From: DASYYE01 sp035946955
GTDB taxonomy: Bacteria > Actinomycetota > Actinomycetes > Streptosporangiales > Streptosporangiaceae
Assembly (NCBI GenBank): GCA_035946955.1
Contig: DASYYE010000504.1
Location: 1-25,136, forward strand
Reading direction: 5' to 3'
Length of the DNA: 25,136 nucleotides
Part shown: positions 21,538 to 25,136 of the stretch, in pieces
Layout: every line of letters starts with the position of its first letter
Numbering within the stretch: the first letter of the stretch is position 1
Notes under the pieces: model-generated
Seen by the model: only the letters and a program-made list of their open reading frames with translations
The model's database searches: none
What the model was told of the DNA's origin: nothing
Translations under genes and position numbers: made by a program

Positions 21538-23148
21538 TCAGCGGACAAACAGGTGCGTCGCCGCGTGGTTCGCCAGGTTCAGCAGCGGCCCGGGCACGAC
21601 GCCGAACACCAGGGTCGCAGCCGCGCCGATGGCCACCGCCCCGCCTGTGAACACACCTGGCGTGACCACCACCGGCCCGTCCGGCGCGGGGTCGCTGAAG
21701 AACATCAGCACGATCACGCGCACGTAGAAGAACGCGGCGATCGCGCTGCTCACCACGCCGACGATCACCAGTGGCAGGGCACCGCCCGCGATCGCGGCCT
21801 GGAACACCGCGAACTTCCCTACGAACCCGCTGGTCAGCGGGATGCCAGCGAACGCGAGCAGGAAGAACGCGAACACCCCGGCCACCACGGGCGAGCGCTT
21901 GCCGAGCCCGGCCCAGCGGCGCAGGTGCAGGGCCTCACCGGTGGAGTCGCGGACCAGGGTCACGACCGCGAACGCGCCGATCGTGGTGAAGCCGTAGACG
22001 GCCAGGTAGAACAGGGAGCCGGACAGCCCCGAGACGGTCGCGGCGGTCACGCCGGTCAGCACGAAGCCCGCGTGGGCGATCGAGGAGTAGGCGAGCAGCC
22101 GCTTCACGTCGGTCTGGGTGATGGCGATGATCGCGCCGATGACCATCGTGAGGATGGCCACCCCCCACATGGCGGGCCGCCAGTCCCAACTGAGCTGGCC
22201 GAACGCGACATAGAAGACCCGCAGCAGGGCGCCGAACGCCGACACCAGCGTGCAGGACGCCATCAGCGCGGTGACCGGTGTCGGCGCGCCCTGGTAGACA
22301 TCGGGCTTCCAGCTCTGGAACGGCACTGCCCCGATCTTGAACAGCAGGCCGAGTCCCAGGAAGGCGATGCCCGCGTACAGCAGTGTGGACCCGGCCACAT
22401 TGGACGAGGCCGCCGTGGCGATCGCGGCCAGGTTGACCGAGCCGGAGAACCCGTACAGCAGGGCGACACCGAAGAGGAAGAACGCCGAGGAGAACGCCCC
22501 CAGCAGGAAGTACTTCACGGCCGCTTCCTGCGAGATCAGGCGGCGGCGCCGCGCCAGGCCGCACAGCAGGTACAGCGGCAGCGACAGCACTTCCAGTGCT
22601 ATGAACATGGTCAGCAGGTCGTTCGCGGCGGGGAACAGCAGCATGCCGCCGACCGCGAACAGGGTCAGCGGGTACACCTCGGTGTGGCTGATCCCGGCGA
22701 GCAGCCCTTCCCGTTCCTCGGCGCTGCCGGGGACCGCGGCCGCCTGGGCGACGAACGGGCTGATCTCGTGCGAGGACTCGGCGATCAGCAGCGCGCTCAC
22801 GAACGCGAGCACCAGGATCGTGCCCTGGATGAACAACGTGGGCCCGTCCACCGCGAGGGCGCCCGCGGCCACCACGCGGCCCGCACTGCCGTGGGTGAAC
22901 AGGTTGTGGGTCAGTGCCACGGCGATGGTGAGGCCGAACGCCCCAGCGAGCCCACCCAGTGTCAGCCCCAGGTGGATTGCGCGGCGGACCCCACGGGGTG
23001 CGAATGCCTCCACGAGCACACCGGCGATGGCCAGTGCGAAGACCAGCAGGATCGGCGAGAGCTCCCCGTACGCGATCGCGGGCGCCTTGATGGGTAGGGG
23101 TGCAGCCGCGAGGGCCCGTGCCAGATCGGCACTGGCGGTCGGCATCAT
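21538..23148 (-). CDS. nuoN: NADH-quinone oxidoreductase subunit N
   Basis: A 536-residue antiporter-like membrane subunit of respiratory complex I, with about 14 membrane helices. PLYLLCGLARRRRLISQEAAVKYFLLGAFSSAFFLFG is the conserved helix region with the functional lysine, and VPFQSWKPDVYQGAPTPVTALMAS carries the second key lysine. TDVKRLLAYSSIAHAGFVLTG is the third block. It conducts protons as electrons pass to menaquinone. The ATG at 23148 overlaps the nuoM stop (ATGA) and has GGGAG upstream; an open extension to 23400 lies wholly inside nuoM and was rejected. Order nuoL-nuoM-nuoN is standard. Confidence 0.96.
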   Translation of the reverse strand: MMPTASADLARALAAAPLPIKAPAIAYGELSPILLVFALAIAGVLVEAFAPRGVRRAIHLGLTLGGLAGAFGLTIAVALTHNLFTHGSAGRVVAAGALAVDGPTLFIQGTILVLAFVSALLIAESSHEISPFVAQAAAVPGSAEEREGLLAGISHTEVYPLTLFAVGGMLLFPAANDLLTMFIALEVLSLPLYLLCGLARRRRLISQEAAVKYFLLGAFSSAFFLFGVALLYGFSGSVNLAAIATAASSNVAGSTLLYAGIAFLGLGLLFKIGAVPFQSWKPDVYQGAPTPVTALMASCTLVSAFGALLRVFYVAFGQLSWDWRPAMWGVAILTMVIGAIIAITQTDVKRLLAYSSIAHAGFVLTGVTAATVSGLSGSLFYLAVYGFTTIGAFAVVTLVRDSTGEALHLRRWAGLGKRSPVVAGVFAFFLLAFAGIPLTSGFVGKFAVFQAAIAGGALPLVIVGVVSSAIAAFFYVRVIVLMFFSDPAPDGPVVVTPGVFTGGAVAIGAAATLVFGVVPGPLLNLANHAATHLFVR

Positions 23149-24947
23149 GGGTTGCTCCCTGTGGTCGGGATCATCGGCACAGCGGACACTCTGGCCGAGG
23201 TCGTGGTGGCGCACACGACGCTCACATCGGCCTGCTGAGACTGTGGGCAGCGGGCTTGCAGCGCCGGGTGCGGCGGCACCGGATCTGTCGAGTGGACCGT
23301 TGACAGCGTGTCGCGCACGGCCGGGTTGATGATGTTCAGCAGCGGCTGCGGGTAGAACCCGAAGAAGATGATCAGCGCGATCAGCGGGCCCACGGCCCAC
23401 AGCTCACGGGCCTTCAGGTCCGGCATGTTCTGGACCTCGGGGCGCACCGGCCCGGTCATCGTGCGCTGGTACATCCACAGGATGTAGATGGCTGCGAGGA
23501 TGATCCCGACTGTGGCGAACCCCGCGGCGATCCGGTAGCGCGTGAACGTCCCCACCAGCACCAGGAACTCACTGACGAACGTGGACAGGCCCGGTAGCGA
23601 CAGCCCCGCGAGGCCGGAGACCAGGAACAGCCCGGCCAGCACCGGCGCCACCTTCTGCACCCCGCCGTAGTCGGCGATCCGCTGCGAACGCCGCCGCACG
23701 ATCATGAACCCAACGATCAGGAACAGCGCTCCGGTCGCGAAGCCGTGGTTGACCATGTAGAGGGTCGCGCCGGACTGGGACTCGCTGGTCAGCGCGAACA
23801 CGCCGAGCGTGATCAGGCCGAAGTGGGAGATGGAGGTGTAGGCGACCAGTCGCTTCAGGTCGGCCTGCCCGACCGCCACGACCGCCGCGTAGAGCACCCC
23901 GACTACCGAGAGCACAATGACCAGCGGCGTGAAGTACCGCGACGCCGAGGGGAACAGTTCCAGGCAGTACCGCAGCATCCCGAACGTGCCCACCTTGTCG
24001 AGCACGCCGACCAGCAGTACCGCGGTACCGGGCTGGGCAGCGGTGGCCGCGTCCGGCAGCCAGGTGTGGAACGGCCACAGCGGGGCCTTGATCGCGAACG
24101 CGATGAAGAACCCGAGGAACATCCACTTCTGCGCGACCGGGCTGAGCACCAGGTGGGTGAGTGGGACGAGCAGGAAGGTGCCGGGGCGGGTGCCGCCGTG
24201 GGTCGAGTACACGTACAGCGCGATGACCGCCACCAGCATGAGCAGCCCGCCGAGCAGGCTGTACAGCAGGAACTTCACGGCCGCGTACTGCCGCTGCCCG
24301 ACGCCGAAGCTCCCGATCATGAAGTACATCGGGATCAGCATGGCCTCGAAGAACACGTAGAACAGGAACACGTCGGTGGCCGCGAAGACCCCGATCACCA
24401 GCGTCTCGAGCACCAGGACCAGCGCGAAGTAGGTCTTGACACTGCGCCGTGGTGCCCGGTCGCCGATGCTGTCCGGGTCGGCGTCGTGCCAGGAGGCGAG
24501 GATCACCACGGGTATGAGCACCGCGGTCATGCCGATCAGCACCAGCGCGATGCCGTCCACACCCACTGCGTAGTGGACGCCGAACTGGGGGATCCACTCG
24601 TAGGTCTGGGTGAACTGGTACCTCGCCCCGCTGGGTGAGAACTGCACGGCCATCGCGATGGTCAGCACCAGGGTGGCCAGCGAGAATCCGAGCGCCACCC
24701 ACTTGGCCAGGGTGTCGCGGCTGACGCCAGCGCGCTGCACTCCGGTCTCGCCAGGCTCGGCAGCGCCAGTGTCCTCGCCGCCCAGGCCAGCGGCCCAGGC
24801 ACCGCCCGTGTCGGGTGCGGCGTCGTCATCCCCACCGGCGGCCGGGACGGCGGCGCGGGCGGGTGAGGTTCCGGGGATGGCCACGACCGCCAGGGCGCCG
24901 GCGAGCGGGAGCGCGCCGATGACGGTCAGCCAGGGAAACGTGCTCAT
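23145..24947 (-). CDS. nuoM: NADH-quinone oxidoreductase subunit M, with extra loop and tail
   Basis: A 600-residue antiporter-like complex I subunit; the family is usually about 500-550. Core motifs are intact: FYVFFEAMLIPMYFMIG, KFLLYSLLGGLLMLVAV, KAPLWPFHTWLPDAATAAQPGTAVLL and DLKRLVAYTSISHFGLITLG. Two additions explain the length. Residues about 28-72, between the first and second membrane helices, form an Ala/Gly/Asp-rich, disordered-looking insert. After LNIINPAVRDTLSTVHSTDP, about 45 C-terminal residues add a Ser/Thr/Val-rich tail with two cysteines. The ATG at 24947 has GGAGG about 11 bases upstream and follows the nuoL stop by 15 bases. Confidence 0.95.
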   Translation of the reverse strand: MSTFPWLTVIGALPLAGALAVVAIPGTSPARAAVPAAGGDDDAAPDTGGAWAAGLGGEDTGAAEPGETGVQRAGVSRDTLAKWVALGFSLATLVLTIAMAVQFSPSGARYQFTQTYEWIPQFGVHYAVGVDGIALVLIGMTAVLIPVVILASWHDADPDSIGDRAPRRSVKTYFALVLVLETLVIGVFAATDVFLFYVFFEAMLIPMYFMIGSFGVGQRQYAAVKFLLYSLLGGLLMLVAVIALYVYSTHGGTRPGTFLLVPLTHLVLSPVAQKWMFLGFFIAFAIKAPLWPFHTWLPDAATAAQPGTAVLLVGVLDKVGTFGMLRYCLELFPSASRYFTPLVIVLSVVGVLYAAVVAVGQADLKRLVAYTSISHFGLITLGVFALTSESQSGATLYMVNHGFATGALFLIVGFMIVRRRSQRIADYGGVQKVAPVLAGLFLVSGLAGLSLPGLSTFVSEFLVLVGTFTRYRIAAGFATVGIILAAIYILWMYQRTMTGPVRPEVQNMPDLKARELWAVGPLIALIIFFGFYPQPLLNIINPAVRDTLSTVHSTDPVPPHPALQARCPQSQQADVSVVCATTTSARVSAVPMIPTTGSNP

Positions 24948-24962
24948 GGCAGGTGCGGCCTC

Positions 24963-25136
24963 CTAGATCCTCACCAGCAGCAGGGCACCGGCGAGCAGGA
25001 CCGCGCCCACGAACATGGACAACGCGTAGGAGCGGACGAACCCGGTCTGCACGCGCCGGAGCCTGCCCGACGTGCCCCCGATGGTTGCGGCGACGGTGTT
25101 GACCAGCCCGTCCACTCCCCGGTTGTCGAAGAACAC
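24963..25136 (-). CDS. nuoL: NADH-quinone oxidoreductase subunit L, C-terminal 57 residues (partial)
   Basis: The frame enters from the right edge and ends at TAG (24965-24963). It reads FDNRGVDGLVNTVAATIGGT, then SGRLRRVQTGFVRSYALSMF and a last membrane helix ending LLLVRI. This is the C-terminal end of NuoL, the distal antiporter-like subunit with the long lateral helix. The position before nuoM confirms it. The N-terminal 90% is outside the window. Confidence 0.92.
   Translation of the reverse strand: MFFDNRGVDGLVNTVAATIGGTSGRLRRVQTGFVRSYALSMFVGAVLLAGALLLVRI

Noticed and set aside
21553..23097. Long plus-strand open frame (about 510 codons) opposite nuoN
   Set aside because: Its translation is Gln/Glu/His/Arg-rich repeat-like noise produced by reading a hydrophobic membrane-protein gene backward.
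1..25136. CRISPR array, insertion sequence or phage genes
   Set aside because: No regularly spaced repeats, transposase motifs, terminal inverted repeats around a gene, or structural phage genes were seen.

Overview
The window is chromosomal DNA of a high-GC actinomycete. Evidence: strong G/C bias at third codon positions, frequent GTG starts, coupled ATGA/GTGA overlaps, a leaderless-type gene, ferredoxin-type KorAB with an N-terminally fused gamma domain, and a mycothiol-type (MDMPI) protein. I cannot name the genus.

Left end (1-4422, mostly minus strand): a short operon reads ATP-grasp ligase > HemK-like methyltransferase > cytochrome P450 > a gene cut by the window edge. This combination looks like specialised metabolism, possibly an amide- or peptide-type small molecule. 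Behind it lie a decayed TPR-protein remnant and about 290 bases without a gene, and then the 3' end of a tRNA-Tyr gene. The layout fits an island next to a tRNA, but no integrase or att repeat is visible here.

Middle (4684-14626): yajQ; korA-korB (2-oxoacid:ferredoxin oxidoreductase); a three-gene operon (MDMPI-like enzyme, ArsR repressor, AHSA1/SRPBCC protein) behind a near-consensus promoter overlapped by two abutting ACAACT-N4-AGTTGT operators; a minus-strand pair in which a CHASE3-like/HAMP/GAF histidine kinase overlaps a Tat/lipoprotein PotD-type binding protein; an endonuclease V-like gene with leaderless signals; and a broken SEC-C protein gene.

Right-middle (14775-18424): a 28-bp palindrome in front of a ybjQ-like gene and a small membrane protein; then a regulator that fuses a MerR-like HTH, a GHKL ATPase and a STAS-like (DUF4325-type) domain. 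A perfect 20-bp inverted repeat with nested TACA/TGTA sites sits 13 bp upstream of its start. Next come an AraC-family regulator and a divergent YCII-like gene. Strong hairpins separate the convergent units.

Right end (18425-25136, minus strand): the end of the respiratory complex I operon (nuoL partial, nuoM, nuoN), followed by a long-chain polyprenyl diphosphate synthase that probably makes the menaquinone side chain. An orphan Peripla_BP_6-type lipoprotein overlaps the synthase, and msrA follows. KorAB, complex I and the prenyl synthase are all part of low-potential electron flow into the menaquinone pool.

The most interesting items are the left-edge ligase/methyltransferase/P450 operon, the histidine kinase-PotD pair, and the GHKL/STAS-like regulator with its nested inverted repeat.
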